Below, one piece after another: positions 55,140 through 64,000 of a DNA stretch of 64,000 nt (its first letter is position 1; each line of letters begins with the position of its first letter). The stretch comes from Methanococci archaeon (GTDB lineage: Archaea > AGJL01 > Methanococci > Methanococcales > Methanocaldococcaceae), in the NCBI GenBank assembly GCA_013153845.1, contig JAADDS010000012.1, positions 21,840 through 85,839 on the forward strand. The letters run 5' to 3'. The position numbers and the translations under genes are program-made. The notes beneath the pieces are model-generated. The model worked only from the letters and a program-made list of their open reading frames with translations. It had not been told where the DNA came from and ran no database searches.

Positions 55140-55243
55140 AAATTCCACGTGATTTTTTGTATTAAAGTTAAAAACGATTTTATATTTTTTGGTAATAAAT
55201 ATTAAAGGAAAATGTTTCACAATATATAAAATTTGTGGTATTC

Positions 55244-55798
55244 ATGAAAAAAGAAATTGAAGTTATAGGATTTGATGATGCTCCATTTAACAGATCAGAT
55301 AGGGAGTGTATCTTAATAGGAACATATATGAGAGGATCCTGCATAATTGATGGCATTTACTTCCGAAAATTTGAGAAAGATGGAATGGATATAACAGAAA
55401 AGATAATTGATGTAGTTAAGGATCGACACTATCCAAAAATAAAAGCTGTTTTTTTATATGGAATTACCTTTGGTGGGTTTAATATAGCTGATATATATGA
55501 AATAAACGAAAAAACAGGAAAGCCGGTTATTGTCGTTATAGATAAAAAGCCAAATATTGAGAAAATGTTTTCCGCGATTGAAAAACACTTTAACGATTCT
55601 GAAGAAAGAATATCTCTTATAAAAAGCTTTCCAAAACCAGAAAAGTTGAATGATGTATATGTTCAATACGTTGGAACAGATAAAAATTTTGTTAAAAAAG
55701 TTATTGAAATTACAAAACTTAAAAGCAAAATTCCAGAATGTTTGAGAATTTCACACTTGATAGGGAGAGGTTTTTTAGATATTAAAAAAGAAGTGTAA
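55244..55798 (+). CDS. UPF0215 (DUF99) protein
   Basis: This 184-residue protein matches the archaeal DUF99 family: EVIGFDDAPFNRSDRECILIGTYMRG, VFLYGITFGGFNIADIYEINEKTGKPVIVVIDKKP, and PECLRISHLIGRG. The family is related to endonuclease V-like folds, but no activity is shown. The ATG at 55244 is chosen; a GTG three codons upstream provides the GTGGT before it. It is divergent from nudF. Confidence 0.85.
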   Translation: MKKEIEVIGFDDAPFNRSDRECILIGTYMRGSCIIDGIYFRKFEKDGMDITEKIIDVVKDRHYPKIKAVFLYGITFGGFNIADIYEINEKTGKPVIVVIDKKPNIEKMFSAIEKHFNDSEERISLIKSFPKPEKLNDVYVQYVGTDKNFVKKVIEITKLKSKIPECLRISHLIGRGFLDIKKEV

Positions 55799-55812
55799 GA
55801 TTTTTCTCATTT

Positions 55813-56661
55813 TTATTTAGTTTTTATTCCCTCCTGCTTTACAGGATAAGGCATAAACTCAACAGTTCCTCTCTGTTTTAATGGCTGTTTATACAACTCC
55901 ATCAACATATAAACCTCTTCTGGAACGTTTGTATCAACATCTAATCCAAGTTCTCGAGCTTCTTCAACAGTTATGGGGTAATCATGAGTCCATCTCCCTT
56001 CAGTTAAGGTTTTTGATAGTTCTTTTGCCTTTTCTTCTCCATATTTATCTTTTAATAGATTATATACAAATCTTTGAACTTGATTTATAGCTTTCTGTGC
56101 TATATCTGCTAATATAATTGTCTGATCATCAGCTTTTTCTACACCCTTTTCTTTAACTGCTTTAACTATACTTGGGGCAGGATACTGACCAAGTTGTGGA
56201 TCTACTGGGCCTAAGACAGCATTTTCGTCCATAATTATTTTATCCGCTGCAAGTGCAATTAACGTTCCTCCACTCATTGCATAGTGAGGAACTATAACCC
56301 TCGTTTCAGAAGGATGGTTTTTTAACGCCTTTGCAATTTGCGTGGCTGCTAAAACCAATCCTCCCGGCGTGTGTATTATCAAGTCGATCGGTTTGTCTTT
56401 TGGAGCGGATCTTATGGCCCTTAAAATTTCCTCACTATCTTCAATAGTTATGAATTTATATACAGGAATTCCAAACAATCCAATACTCTCCTGTCTGTGT
56501 ATCATTGTTATAACTGTTGAATTTCTTTTTCTCGAAAGATCTCTCAAGATTCTTAATCTTGCAAGTTGAAGTTGCCTATACTGTATCTGAGGGGCCATGA
56601 TCAAATAAAAAAACAACAGCCACCAAATTAATGAGCTTAAAAAACCGCTCAGTGGATCCAT
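55813..56661 (-). CDS. Membrane-anchored SDH/ClpP-fold serine protease (DUF114)
   Basis: The 282-residue protein has one N-terminal membrane helix (about 5-23) and then a Clp-like serine protease domain. IDLIIHTPGGLVLAATQIAKAL and VPHYAMSGGTLIALAADKIIMD contain the catalytic serine (in AMSGGT) and aspartate. WTHDYPITVEEA near residue 225 carries the histidine of the SDH type. It probably cleaves or controls membrane proteins. Length is standard for archaeal DUF114 (MJ1151 by memory). Confidence 0.85.
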   Translation of the reverse strand: MDPLSGFLSSLIWWLLFFYLIMAPQIQYRQLQLARLRILRDLSRKRNSTVITMIHRQESIGLFGIPVYKFITIEDSEEILRAIRSAPKDKPIDLIIHTPGGLVLAATQIAKALKNHPSETRVIVPHYAMSGGTLIALAADKIIMDENAVLGPVDPQLGQYPAPSIVKAVKEKGVEKADDQTIILADIAQKAINQVQRFVYNLLKDKYGEEKAKELSKTLTEGRWTHDYPITVEEARELGLDVDTNVPEEVYMLMELYKQPLKQRGTVEFMPYPVKQEGIKTK

Positions 56662-56976
56662 ACTCTCACGCGTTCAATTTTTATTTTTAATTTTTATTTC
56701 GTTTTCAAGATTTTTTTGTTTTTAATTATCTCACTAATTAATTTTGAGGTTCTTGTTATTAAATATTTTTCCTCGTAAGATCTGGAAACATAACAAAACG
56801 ATAAAATAATAACTAAAAAATAATAAAGAAATAAAAAATAATTAAGACAAAAATGGGATAATGGATTAAAATTACTTAAAAGCTTTATTCTTACGTTTTC
56901 CTATCAAATTTTCCTAAGTTTTCATTGCTATTATATTTAATTCTGATTATTTTGTTTTATAATTATCATTATTTAA
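56662..56976. other. AT-rich spacer, no gene seen
   Basis: The gap after gap's stop and before the protease start has no ORF of note, no repeat and no RNA fold that I can support. The protease promoter should lie near 56680-56760. Confidence 0.5.
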
Positions 56977-58008
56977 TTATTTTATTCTCATCGCTTTGTT
57001 TGTTTTTTCTATTGATTTAAACTTGTCATCTTCCATTTGAAGCATAGCCCTTATACAATCGATATTTTCAGGAACTACGATACTTTCTTGATGAACGGCC
57101 TGCATTAAAAAGATCTCTCTGTCTAATACGTTAACACTCTCCTCCCAAATCACAAGTTCGTTTATATCATACCTCAATCTTCCAATATCTCTTCCATATT
57201 CAATTATTTTGGCTGTTGAAGTGAATCCGTCCTCTGCTTTAACAGTTATAATCCTTGGTGTTTTTAAAATGGAATCTAAAACATCTTCTCTACTGATATT
57301 GCCATCAACCTCTACCATCAATGTGTGTTGATGCATCAATGTTGTTGGAACTATAACCGCAGATGTTAAGATCTTTCCTTCAAGTTCTGGAACAACTGAA
57401 ACAACATCTGGACCATGATGCGAAGGAACCGTTACTGGATTCGGAGTTATTGCATTTATAGGCCCAGTTTTATCATCGTTTGGATCTGCCGCTCTCCTAA
57501 CTAACACAACTCTTGCCTTTTTTATGTTGGATACTTCGTTTATTGCATATAAGATCCTACACAACCCGGTTGTGTTGCAAGAAACAACCCTAATATAGTC
57601 CTTTCCATAGCATCTATCAAAACTCCACAATGCGTTAAAGCTATCCTCCACATCTTTTGCTTTTTCTCCTCCCTGCAAAATGGCTTTAACCTTGTTTGGT
57701 TTGTATATGTTTTCCAAGTTTTGTTTACCTATTTTTTTGGGGGCTCCATCAACGACAATATCTGCTTCCTCTATAACATCTAAAATAGTTCCCTCTACTG
57801 GAATACCTGCCTCTTCAAATAGTTTTATTCTTTCTCTGTCAGGAACTGCTACAAAAAGCCTGTATCCCTTCTCAACAGCCAATCTTGCTTCAAAATCTGG
57901 CTTGGTTTTACTGACTCCTATAACTTTCATATCATCCTGAACTGCCACAGCATCAGCTACTCTTTTTCCAATAGATCCATACCCATTTATTAAAACCTTT
58001 GCTGACAT
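56977..58008 (-). CDS. gap: Archaeal glyceraldehyde-3-phosphate dehydrogenase
   Basis: This 343-residue enzyme oxidises glyceraldehyde-3-phosphate, or runs backward in gluconeogenesis. It has the archaeal N-terminus [17 protein letters not shown], the catalytic cysteine in [12 protein letters not shown] (about 139-150), and [21 protein letters not shown] with [15 protein letters not shown]. Archaeal Gap uses NAD(P). It works with the aldolase genes at 28 and 36 kb. The gene starts divergently from the 58.1 kb gene, with an AT-rich gap of about 150 bases. Confidence 0.95.
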   Translation of the reverse strand: MSAKVLINGYGSIGKRVADAVAVQDDMKVIGVSKTKPDFEARLAVEKGYRLFVAVPDRERIKLFEEAGIPVEGTILDVIEEADIVVDGAPKKIGKQNLENIYKPNKVKAILQGGEKAKDVEDSFNALWSFDRCYGKDYIRVVSCNTTGLCRILYAINEVSNIKKARVVLVRRAADPNDDKTGPINAITPNPVTVPSHHGPDVVSVVPELEGKILTSAVIVPTTLMHQHTLMVEVDGNISREDVLDSILKTPRIITVKAEDGFTSTAKIIEYGRDIGRLRYDINELVIWEESVNVLDREIFLMQAVHQESIVVPENIDCIRAMLQMEDDKFKSIEKTNKAMRIK

Positions 58009-58156
58009 AACCTCACCACTTTTTTGTTCTTAGGCATACACTAAGATGGTTTTGGTTTTTATACTTTTTATAATTTGCAATTCAAAAAATAGGAAAGTTT
58101 ATATTATAAAATTAAATAAAATTATAATTATTGAGAACAGCAGTTGGGGTGAAAGT

Positions 58157-58612
58157 GTGATAATAGACGAACTTGTAGAGGTTTCAGGAATTGATAGAAA
58201 AAGTTTAAGAAGGATTTTAATTATTTTGGAGTTTTCGCTTAGAAAAAAAGATGGATCTCCAACGAGTTTCGCTGAAAAATTCGAAATACAATCATTTGAA
58301 GATCTTTATGAATACTTAAAAGAAATAAAGACAAATCTAAAAAGAGATCATGAAATTGAAGGATTTAATGGCTTAACTGAGATGTGGAAAAGTGTAGCTC
58401 CAAGGGCACAGTACTGGATAATGGAGACGTTTGGAGAAGAGAATCCAAGGGATGCTTTGTTCTCTGCAAGTGTCTTTACCATGAGAACCTTTGGAATAAT
58501 GCTTGATAACCTCCGACTATTAAAAAAGATAATTAAAATGTTGGATGAGTATAAAAAAGAGGTTAGTGAATTTGTTTCTGCTCAGAAGTTTGAAACTGAG
58601 GACTTAGAATAA
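58157..58612 (+). CDS. Unknown helical protein (MJ1147 type)
   Basis: The 151-residue protein is mostly helical, with IDELVEVSGIDRKSLRRILIILEFSLRKKDGSPTSFAEKFEI at the start and MWKSVAPRAQYWIMETFGEENPRDALFSASVFTMRTFGIM in the middle. A helix-turn-helix-like segment at about 8-30 may bind DNA, but I cannot name a function. The best start is the GTG at 58157, with GGGGTGA four bases before it; a reading 37 codons longer is AT-rich and unlike coding sequence. The gene is divergent from gap. Confidence 0.7.
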   Translation: MIIDELVEVSGIDRKSLRRILIILEFSLRKKDGSPTSFAEKFEIQSFEDLYEYLKEIKTNLKRDHEIEGFNGLTEMWKSVAPRAQYWIMETFGEENPRDALFSASVFTMRTFGIMLDNLRLLKKIIKMLDEYKKEVSEFVSAQKFETEDLE

Positions 58613-58646
58613 TGAGATATATTAAAATCAATAAACCACAATTAGA

Positions 58647-59177
58647 TTAAAGAAGATTGCAGTGCCTTCTTATAACATCTTCCTCATTTAAATTTAATTT
58701 CTTCATAATTTCGGCAATTAGCAGATCTAAAAATATCATTGCAGTTTGTTCAAACGTCGTTCCCATTGGAAGATAATCCGATTTTTCAACATCTAATCGT
58801 ATGATCAATTCGGCAAATTCTGCAATACTTCCACATTCACATACTATTGCAACGATATTATTATTTACTTTTTTTGCTTTTTTTGCAACAGTTAGAACAC
58901 TTTCCGTTTTTCCACTTCCAGATATTAGGATTAAAATATCGTCCTTCTCATATCTTGGAGTTATTGTCTCTCCAACAAAATAGGAATTAAGCCCAAGATG
59001 AAACAGTCGCATTGCAAAACATCTTCCAACATAGCCACTTCTCCCTACTCCAAAAACAAATATTTTTTTGGATTTCATAATCTTTTCTACCAATAGATAA
59101 AATTTTTCACTTTCTTGGATTTTTTTTAACATTGAGATATTTTTTAATATTAGGGCTAATTCATCCAATTTCGACAC
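58647..59177 (-). CDS. phi: 6-phospho-3-hexuloisomerase
   Basis: The 176-residue SIS-domain enzyme interconverts hexulose-6-phosphate and fructose-6-phosphate in the ribulose monophosphate route, used in archaea to make ribulose phosphate and formaldehyde. FGVGRSGYVGRCFAMRLFHLG and LISGSGKTESVLTVAKKAK bind the phosphate, and TTFEQTAMIFLDLLIA follows. MJ1247 is the studied homologue. Hexulose phosphate synthase is not in the window. It is convergent with the 58.2 kb gene. Confidence 0.93.
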   Translation of the reverse strand: MSKLDELALILKNISMLKKIQESEKFYLLVEKIMKSKKIFVFGVGRSGYVGRCFAMRLFHLGLNSYFVGETITPRYEKDDILILISGSGKTESVLTVAKKAKKVNNNIVAIVCECGSIAEFAELIIRLDVEKSDYLPMGTTFEQTAMIFLDLLIAEIMKKLNLNEEDVIRRHCNLL

Positions 59178-59309
59178 CTATCGAATTTATTTTCACAAAT
59201 GTATCCAAATTTATTAATTAAATCTAAAAATAACATATATTGTATATAATTATATTCCAACATTAAATAACACAAAACTCAAAAAATCAATGAAACTGTT
59301 TATAAAATA

Positions 59310-59420
59310 TGGTGGGGGTGCTGGGATTTGAACCCAGGTCCAGGGATTTCTCCTGCCGTGGTCCAGTGCCCTATAGGCAACTGGAGTCCCCGATGATAGA
59401 CCTGGCTACACCACACCCCC
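59310..59420 (-). tRNA. tRNA-Trp (CCA) with intron
   Basis: On the minus strand, GGGGGTG pairs with CACCCCC; anticodon CCA sits in the loop CTCCAG, T-loop GGTTCAAATCC is present, and CCA is encoded at the 3' end. A 33-base intron (59380-59348) follows position 37, with a short bulge-helix-bulge fold at the splice sites. The mature length is 78 bases with CCA. The exact splice point may differ by one or two bases. Confidence 0.9.
59348..59380 (-). other. tRNA-Trp intron
   Basis: The 33 bases interrupt the anticodon loop directly after base 37, the standard archaeal place. Intron bases can pair with the anticodon stem to form the splicing endonuclease site. It is too short to hold the C/D guide known in some haloarchaeal tRNA-Trp introns. 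Confidence 0.8.
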
Positions 59421-59442
59421 TCATAAACAAAAATCAACGACA

Positions 59443-59471
59443 CATATAAAAAGTAAAAGGGGTTATATAAA
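59443..59471. promoter_or_regulatory. Divergent TATA boxes for tRNA-Trp (-) and sucD (+)
   Basis: The minus strand has ACTTTTTATATG (59454-59443), about 25 bases upstream of the tRNA. The plus strand has TTATATAAA (59463-59471), about 34 bases before the sucD ATG. They lie only 8 bases apart, so the two polymerases may compete. Confidence 0.6.
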
Positions 59472-59504
59472 TTTTACGGTTTAATAGGAATACGGAGGGA
59501 TACG

Positions 59505-60368
59505 ATGATTTTGTTGGATGAGAATACAAGAGCAGTAGTTCAGGGAATCACGGGAAGACAGGGAAGTTTTCACACAAAAAAAATGTTAGAATGCGGAACA
59601 AAAATAGTAGGCGGAATAACTCCAGGAAAAGGAGGAAAAGATGTTTATGGAGTTCCAGTATTTGATACAGTTAAAGAAGCAGTTAAAGAAACAGATGCAA
59701 ACGCTTCAGTTATTTTTGTTCCTGCCCCATTTGCCAAAGATGCTGTTTTTGAAGCAATGGATGCAGGATTAGATCTTATAGTTGTTATTACCGAACATAT
59801 TCCAATACACGACACGATGGAATTTGTTAATTATGCAGAAGACCTTGGAATTAAGATAATTGGACCAAACACTCCAGGAATTGCTTCTCCAAAGGTTGGG
59901 AAATTGGGGATAATCCCAATGGAAGTTTTAAAGGAAGGAAGTATAGGAATGGTTTCAAGAAGTGGAACTCTAACATATGAGATAGCAAATCAAATAAAAA
60001 ATTCAGGTTTTGGTGTTTCAACATGCGTAGGAATTGGGGGAGATCCAATCGTTGGGCTTAGATATGGAGAGATATTAGATCTGTTTGAAAAAGATAAAGA
60101 AACAGAAGCAATTGTAATGATCGGAGAGATCGGTGGAGGAGCTGAAGAGGAGGCATCAAAATTTATAAAAAAGATGAAAAAGCCAGTAATTGGATATATT
60201 GCTGGACAATCAGCACCCGAAGGAAAAAGAATGGGGCATGCAGGAGCAATAGTTGAAAGAGGAAGAGGAACAGCAGAAAGTAAAATGAGAGCATTAGAAG
60301 AGGCAGGGGCTTACGTGGCAAAAAATATATCAGATATTCCGAAGATCCTAAAAGAGATCCTGAAATAA
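59505..60368 (+). CDS. sucD: Succinyl-CoA synthetase alpha subunit
   Basis: The 287-residue protein binds CoA and carries the phosphohistidine. [15 protein letters not shown] is the CoA-binding start, [34 protein letters not shown] comes midway, and the phosphorylated histidine is in [20 protein letters not shown]. It works with SucB, not in the window. In methanogens the enzyme serves the incomplete reductive citric acid pathway to 2-oxoglutarate. GGAGGGA lies before the ATG. Confidence 0.94.
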   Translation: MILLDENTRAVVQGITGRQGSFHTKKMLECGTKIVGGITPGKGGKDVYGVPVFDTVKEAVKETDANASVIFVPAPFAKDAVFEAMDAGLDLIVVITEHIPIHDTMEFVNYAEDLGIKIIGPNTPGIASPKVGKLGIIPMEVLKEGSIGMVSRSGTLTYEIANQIKNSGFGVSTCVGIGGDPIVGLRYGEILDLFEKDKETEAIVMIGEIGGGAEEEASKFIKKMKKPVIGYIAGQSAPEGKRMGHAGAIVERGRGTAESKMRALEEAGAYVAKNISDIPKILKEILK

Positions 60369-60425
60369 AATAACAAAATAAACAAAATAAAATAATAAGC
60401 AAAAGAAACCAACGTTGGTGAGAAG

Positions 60426-62075
60426 ATGCCAACAATAAATATAAAAAAAGCTGACTTAGAGAGATTAACAAACATGCCCTTGGAAGATGAGTTTATTGAA
60501 GAAAAATTCCCTATGATGGGTGTTGAAGTTGAAGAGATCTTTGAGGAAGATGGAGAGAAGGTTATTCAATTTTCTATAAACCCAAATAGGCCTGATTATT
60601 TAAGTGTTGAAGGTTTAGCGAGGGGTTTTAGAGGGATTATAGGAATAGAGATCGGATTAAAGAGATACGATATTGAAAGATCAGATGTAAAATTATATGT
60701 TGAAGATGTTAAAACAAGACCTTTTATAGCCATGGCAATGATTAAAGGGATTATAATAGATGATTATGTTTTAGAGAGTATAATTAACCTCCAAGAGAAA
60801 TTACACTGGGTCATGGGAAGAGATAGGAAAAAAGTAGCAATAGGAATTCACGATGCAGATAAAGTTAAGCCCCCATTCTACTACAAAGAAGTTAGAGGGG
60901 ATGAGATTAAATTCGTTCCACTAAACTCAGAGGAAGAGATGACTCCAAGAGAGATTTTAGAGAAACATGAAAAAGGAATAAAATACGCTCACTTAATTAA
61001 AGATGATAAGTTTCCAATAATATTGGATAGCGAAGGGAATGTTTTATCAATGCCACCAATAATTAACGGAGAACTAACAAGAGTTACAACAGAAACAAGG
61101 AATTTAATAGTTGATGTTACTGGAACTGATAAATATGCAGTAGAAAAAACACTAAATATAATTATTACAGCATTAGCAGAGAGAAAATATGGAAAAATAC
61201 ACTCTGTTGAAGTAATTAAAAATGAAAATGAAAAAACACTTTACCCAAATTTAAAAGAAGATATTTTAGAGACAACACCTGATCATATAAATAAGGTTTT
61301 AGGAACAAATCTAACCCCTGGAGCAATAATAAACTACCTAAGAAGATGTAGGTTAGATGCTCAATTTTTAGATAACAAAATAAAGGTTTATGTGCCAGCT
61401 TATAGGGTAGATATGTTTGGAGAAGTTGATATTGCAGAAGAAGTGGCTATCGCTTACGGTTATAATAGGTTCTCTGGAGAGTATCCAACCATCGGAACTA
61501 TTGGAGAACTCAACAAATTAGAAAAGAAATGCGATTTTATAAGAGAAATCATGATTGGATTCGGATTCTATGAAGTTATAAACCTAATGCTCTCAAATGA
61601 TAATGTTTTATTTAAAAAGATGCGTCTTGAAGACAACAACTACATAGAAGTTTTAAAACCGGCATCAATTGAACATAGAATCGTTAGAAAAAGCATTCTT
61701 CCATTATTAATGGAAACCCTACGCTTAAATAAACATAAAGAACTACCACAAAAGATTTTTGAGATCGGAGATTGCGTTATCATAGATAAAAATGCTGAAA
61801 CAAGATCAAGAGTGGTTAAAAAGATAGCAGGGGTTATTATAGACAATGAAACAAACTTTAATGAGATAAAAAGTTATGTTGAAGGTTTATTAAGAGAGAT
61901 TAAAATTGATTATGAGCTTGACAACTTTGAGCACCCTTCATTTATCAAAGGAAGATGTGCTAAAATAATAAAAGACGGCAAAATTATTGGCTACTTTGGA
62001 GAGATCCATCCAGAAGTTATTATAAACTTTGAATTAGAATTTCCCGTAGTTGGATTTGAAGTAGAGATTGAATAA
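60426..62075 (+). CDS. pheT: Phenylalanyl-tRNA synthetase beta subunit
   Basis: The 549-residue subunit is the archaeal/eukaryotic-type PheT. The N-terminus has the B1-like [12 protein letters not shown] and [19 protein letters not shown]. The B3/B4 domain (about 90-260) gives editing and has [21 protein letters not shown]5 follows near residue 275, and the catalytic-like core ends with EIGDCVIID. It needs PheS, not seen here. GGTGAGAAG lies before the ATG. It follows sucD after 57 bases. Confidence 0.94.
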   Translation: MPTINIKKADLERLTNMPLEDEFIEEKFPMMGVEVEEIFEEDGEKVIQFSINPNRPDYLSVEGLARGFRGIIGIEIGLKRYDIERSDVKLYVEDVKTRPFIAMAMIKGIIIDDYVLESIINLQEKLHWVMGRDRKKVAIGIHDADKVKPPFYYKEVRGDEIKFVPLNSEEEMTPREILEKHEKGIKYAHLIKDDKFPIILDSEGNVLSMPPIINGELTRVTTETRNLIVDVTGTDKYAVEKTLNIIITALAERKYGKIHSVEVIKNENEKTLYPNLKEDILETTPDHINKVLGTNLTPGAIINYLRRCRLDAQFLDNKIKVYVPAYRVDMFGEVDIAEEVAIAYGYNRFSGEYPTIGTIGELNKLEKKCDFIREIMIGFGFYEVINLMLSNDNVLFKKMRLEDNNYIEVLKPASIEHRIVRKSILPLLMETLRLNKHKELPQKIFEIGDCVIIDKNAETRSRVVKKIAGVIIDNETNFNEIKSYVEGLLREIKIDYELDNFEHPSFIKGRCAKIIKDGKIIGYFGEIHPEVIINFELEFPVVGFEVEIE

Positions 62076-62244
62076 CGATAAAAATAAAGATAAAAGAATT
62101 ATAATGAAATATTAGTATTAAATATTCCCTGCCTGGTTGTATATCTCTTTAAATAAGCTTTTATTAATTGATATTTTTATTAACAACCCTCATATAAATT
62201 TAATTATTTTTAAGTCATTATCTTAAAAGTTTGTGGTGGTATCT

Positions 62245-62829
62245 GTGGAAAAAATAGAGGAGATTAGAAATATTGCTTTAAATGTATTTATCATTGTTTT
62301 GGCCATGTATATAGTTGTGTTAATATATACTTATCTCCAAACTTACATTCCCTACAATGTGTATTATCTTGAATCTCATCTTAAACTTGTTGTGGAGATA
62401 TTTGGAATAATTGTTGTTCTGTTGTATATTCCAAAATTAAAGGACATAACATACTCTTTCATTAAAGAATTTTACAATATGTTTAAAAAACTATCAACTG
62501 GGCAGATTTTTGTAGTGTTGGCAATTTTGTTGCTCATTTATTCAGCAATCTCTTTGGCTTTTAATAGAGAAGATTACGCAAACGCAGTAGCAATTTTGAG
62601 TTATTATTTTTTAACATTTGGTGTTTTAAATGAATTTTTTGATTATATTTTAGAAAAAAGGTTATATTATTTAACGAACACATTAAAAACATTCATTTCT
62701 TTGATTCTTATTGCAATATTGATATACTACACTCCTGATATTAAAGAATATTTCTCACATTTAGATATATTAATTGCTTTTATAGCTGTTTTGTATTTAG
62801 CACTAAAACTTAAAAAATTAATAAAATAG
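62245..62829 (+). CDS. Unknown polytopic membrane protein
   Basis: The 194-residue protein has about six hydrophobic segments near residues 10-35, 50-70, 90-110, 120-140, 150-170 and 172-188, with short charged loops between. There are no motifs I recognise. The start is a GTG at 62245, because GGTGGT lies four bases before it; a GTG four codons upstream lies inside that site. It converges with the surface-protein gene, whose stop is 27 bases away. Confidence 0.65.
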   Translation: MEKIEEIRNIALNVFIIVLAMYIVVLIYTYLQTYIPYNVYYLESHLKLVVEIFGIIVVLLYIPKLKDITYSFIKEFYNMFKKLSTGQIFVVLAILLLIYSAISLAFNREDYANAVAILSYYFLTFGVLNEFFDYILEKRLYYLTNTLKTFISLILIAILIYYTPDIKEYFSHLDILIAFIAVLYLALKLKKLIK

Positions 62830-62855
62830 TTAAAAAAAGAAAAAAAGTTTTTTAA

Positions 62856-64000
62856 TTAGCTATTTTTCTTGTTCATGTAGAAGTATGCTCCAGCAACTAT
62901 TATTATTAGAATAATTATTCCGACAACTATTAACGTCCATGAACTGCCTCCTGATGTCTCTGTTGCAGTTGTTGTGTTCTCACTGCTTGTGGTTTTTTCA
63001 CTTGTTGTTGCTGGTTGTTGAGATGTTGCTGCTGTATTTTCATTGCTTGTAGTTGGAGCTGTTGATTCAGTAGTTGTTGTATTTGTTATTATTGTTGTTG
63101 TGTTAGTTGTTTCATTTACTGTTGCATTTTCTTCAGTTGGAACTGCTACTGCAAAGATACTGAATCCTGGAGTGTATGCCTTATAATACACGTTCTCTGA
63201 GTCAGATATTGTTTTCTCTGTGTGTAGTTCTTCCCACTTGTAGTGGTATCTCAGCATTACAACCTTGTCAGGATCGTATCCGTTGCTTTCAAGCCATTTT
63301 TTAGATACTGCAAATTTGATCCAACCTTTTGGCTCAATAGGTTTTCCTGTAGTTTCGTCTATAACTTTTATTTCAACTATATTATAGAATTTGAATGCTT
63401 TTAGTGGTTCTACATTACTTGGTAATTTTGAAAGTTTTTCTAATTCTACTTTTACTTTAACTTTTTCGTTGTATTCTAACATTAATCCCAATATTCCTAA
63501 TTTTTCAGCGTCATCTTCAGGTATTGGTATGTTTGTAACAGCTCCCGGTTGCAGTTGTGTCATTATTGACGATGATGCAACAACTATACTTGATGTTGAT
63601 TCTGAAGATTTACTACCCCCTCCTGAATAAACGTATGATCCTCCTGAACTTGTTGATGATATTGTTGATGGTAATACATCTACACTGCTCTCCTTTGTGA
63701 ATGTAACTTTGCTTCCATCTGATTTAACAACGACAACTTCCAGTTTTATATTGTAGGTTCCTGATGATTCAGGTTTCCAGTCAATATCGTATGAAATTGT
63801 TGCTGAATTTTGGCTATTTAAAACATTGTATCCATATCCATATCCAGCAATGTATCCATAACCATAACCGTAACCGTATCCGGTTTGGTAAGAGATATAA
63901 CCATAACCGTAACCACTTCCATTTATATAATCATAACCATATCCATAACCTTGTACTGCATTGGTTTCAGGATCAACTTTTATTTCGACAATTTCACTTG
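62856..64000 (-). CDS. Surface protein with PGF-pre-PGF domain and Tyr-Gly repeats (5' end outside window)
   Basis: The reading frame is open from 64000 to 62856 (381 residues seen), so the start lies beyond the window. Near the visible N-terminal part are many Gly-Tyr pairs (SGYGYGY, TGYGYGYGYGY, GYGYGYN). A beta-sandwich-like stretch follows, then a PGF-pre-PGF-like domain (NIPIPEDDAEKLGILGLML, WIKFAVSKKWLE, YTPGFSIFAVA), a long Thr/Ser/Asn-rich linker that could be glycosylated, and a single C-terminal membrane helix before KKNS. It is likely anchored in the membrane with the bulk outside. The role of the Tyr-Gly part is unknown. Confidence 0.82.
   Translation of the reverse strand, partial: SEIVEIKVDPETNAVQGYGYGYDYINGSGYGYGYISYQTGYGYGYGYGYIAGYGYGYNVLNSQNSATISYDIDWKPESSGTYNIKLEVVVVKSDGSKVTFTKESSVDVLPSTISSTSSGGSYVYSGGGSKSSESTSSIVVASSSIMTQLQPGAVTNIPIPEDDAEKLGILGLMLEYNEKVKVKVELEKLSKLPSNVEPLKAFKFYNIVEIKVIDETTGKPIEPKGWIKFAVSKKWLESNGYDPDKVVMLRYHYKWEELHTEKTISDSENVYYKAYTPGFSIFAVAVPTEENATVNETTNTTTIITNTTTTESTAPTTSNENTAATSQQPATTSEKTTSSENTTTATETSGGSSWTLIVVGIIILIIIVAGAYFYMNKKNS

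Overview
The window is AT-rich archaeal DNA and almost certainly comes from a hyperthermophilic hydrogenotrophic methanogen of the genus Methanocaldococcus. The evidence is GTP cyclohydrolase III, 2-phosphosulfolactate phosphatase (coenzyme M), the methanogenesis-marker YcaO, NifB, selenocysteine-containing SelD with an archaeal SECIS, an intein in GlmS, archaeal RNase P proteins, TFS, MCM, an intron-bearing tRNA-Trp, and GGTGAT-type ribosome binding sites followed by frequent GTG/TTG starts. Small gene blocks follow the order I remember from M. jannaschii, but the blocks are shuffled.

Layout. 0-3.4 kb: ferredoxin, arfA, a dihydrouridine-synthase-like protein, hemA. 3.4-6.7 kb: a carbamoyltransferase and an unrecognised three-gene cluster whose last gene looks like a PIN nuclease. 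6.8-13.6 kb: MarC, a PAPS-reductase-like enzyme, a tRNA G10 methylase, MATE, an aminotransferase, transaldolase. 13.8-18.7 kb: a plus-strand run mcm-rnp4-cobA-pyrB-tatD. 18.8-24 kb: a TIM-barrel protein, hisD, a restriction-modification pair, ycaO. 24-33 kb: nifB, a DUF126 protein, a TnpB relic, initiator tRNA, phosphomannomutase, an aldolase-type synthase, two small metal-type proteins, MEMO, a CofE-like protein, a broken chemoreceptor. 33-44 kb: GMP synthase glutaminase, selD, an FBP aldolase, pstSCA, sepF, glmS with intein. 44-50.5 kb: UPF0147, fucA, comB, rnp3, a lipoprotein, a repeat protein, hemD, hypD. 50.5-64 kb: MscS, ribL, an AI-2E-type permease, a glycosyltransferase, TFS, nudF, gap, phi, tRNA-Trp, sucD, pheT, and a surface protein running off the end.

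Most genes serve central metabolism and cofactor synthesis. Tetrapyrroles have hemA, cobA and hemD; flavin and F420 have arfA and ribL; coenzyme M has comB; sugar phosphates have an FBP aldolase, gap, phi, transaldolase and phosphomannomutase.

Two non-coding signals stand out. First, selD carries a perfect 19-nt inverted repeat joining the bases just after its selenocysteine UGA to the bases just after its stop codon, close upstream of the SECIS. Second, four loci (12.85, 25.6, 32.7 and 50.4 kb) carry related hairpin elements whose stems differ in sequence but keep pairing. One is attached to a tnpB 3' remnant, so I read them as right ends / guide-RNA scaffolds of IS200/IS605-type elements. 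At two of them (transaldolase and hypD) the 3' end of the neighbouring gene is duplicated on the far side of the element. Weaker signals are the PIN-like trio, a restriction gene lacking a good start, the apparent absence of CTAG, a degenerate GlmS intein endonuclease and a Tyr-Gly repeat surface protein. Names with MJ numbers are from memory; no search was run.
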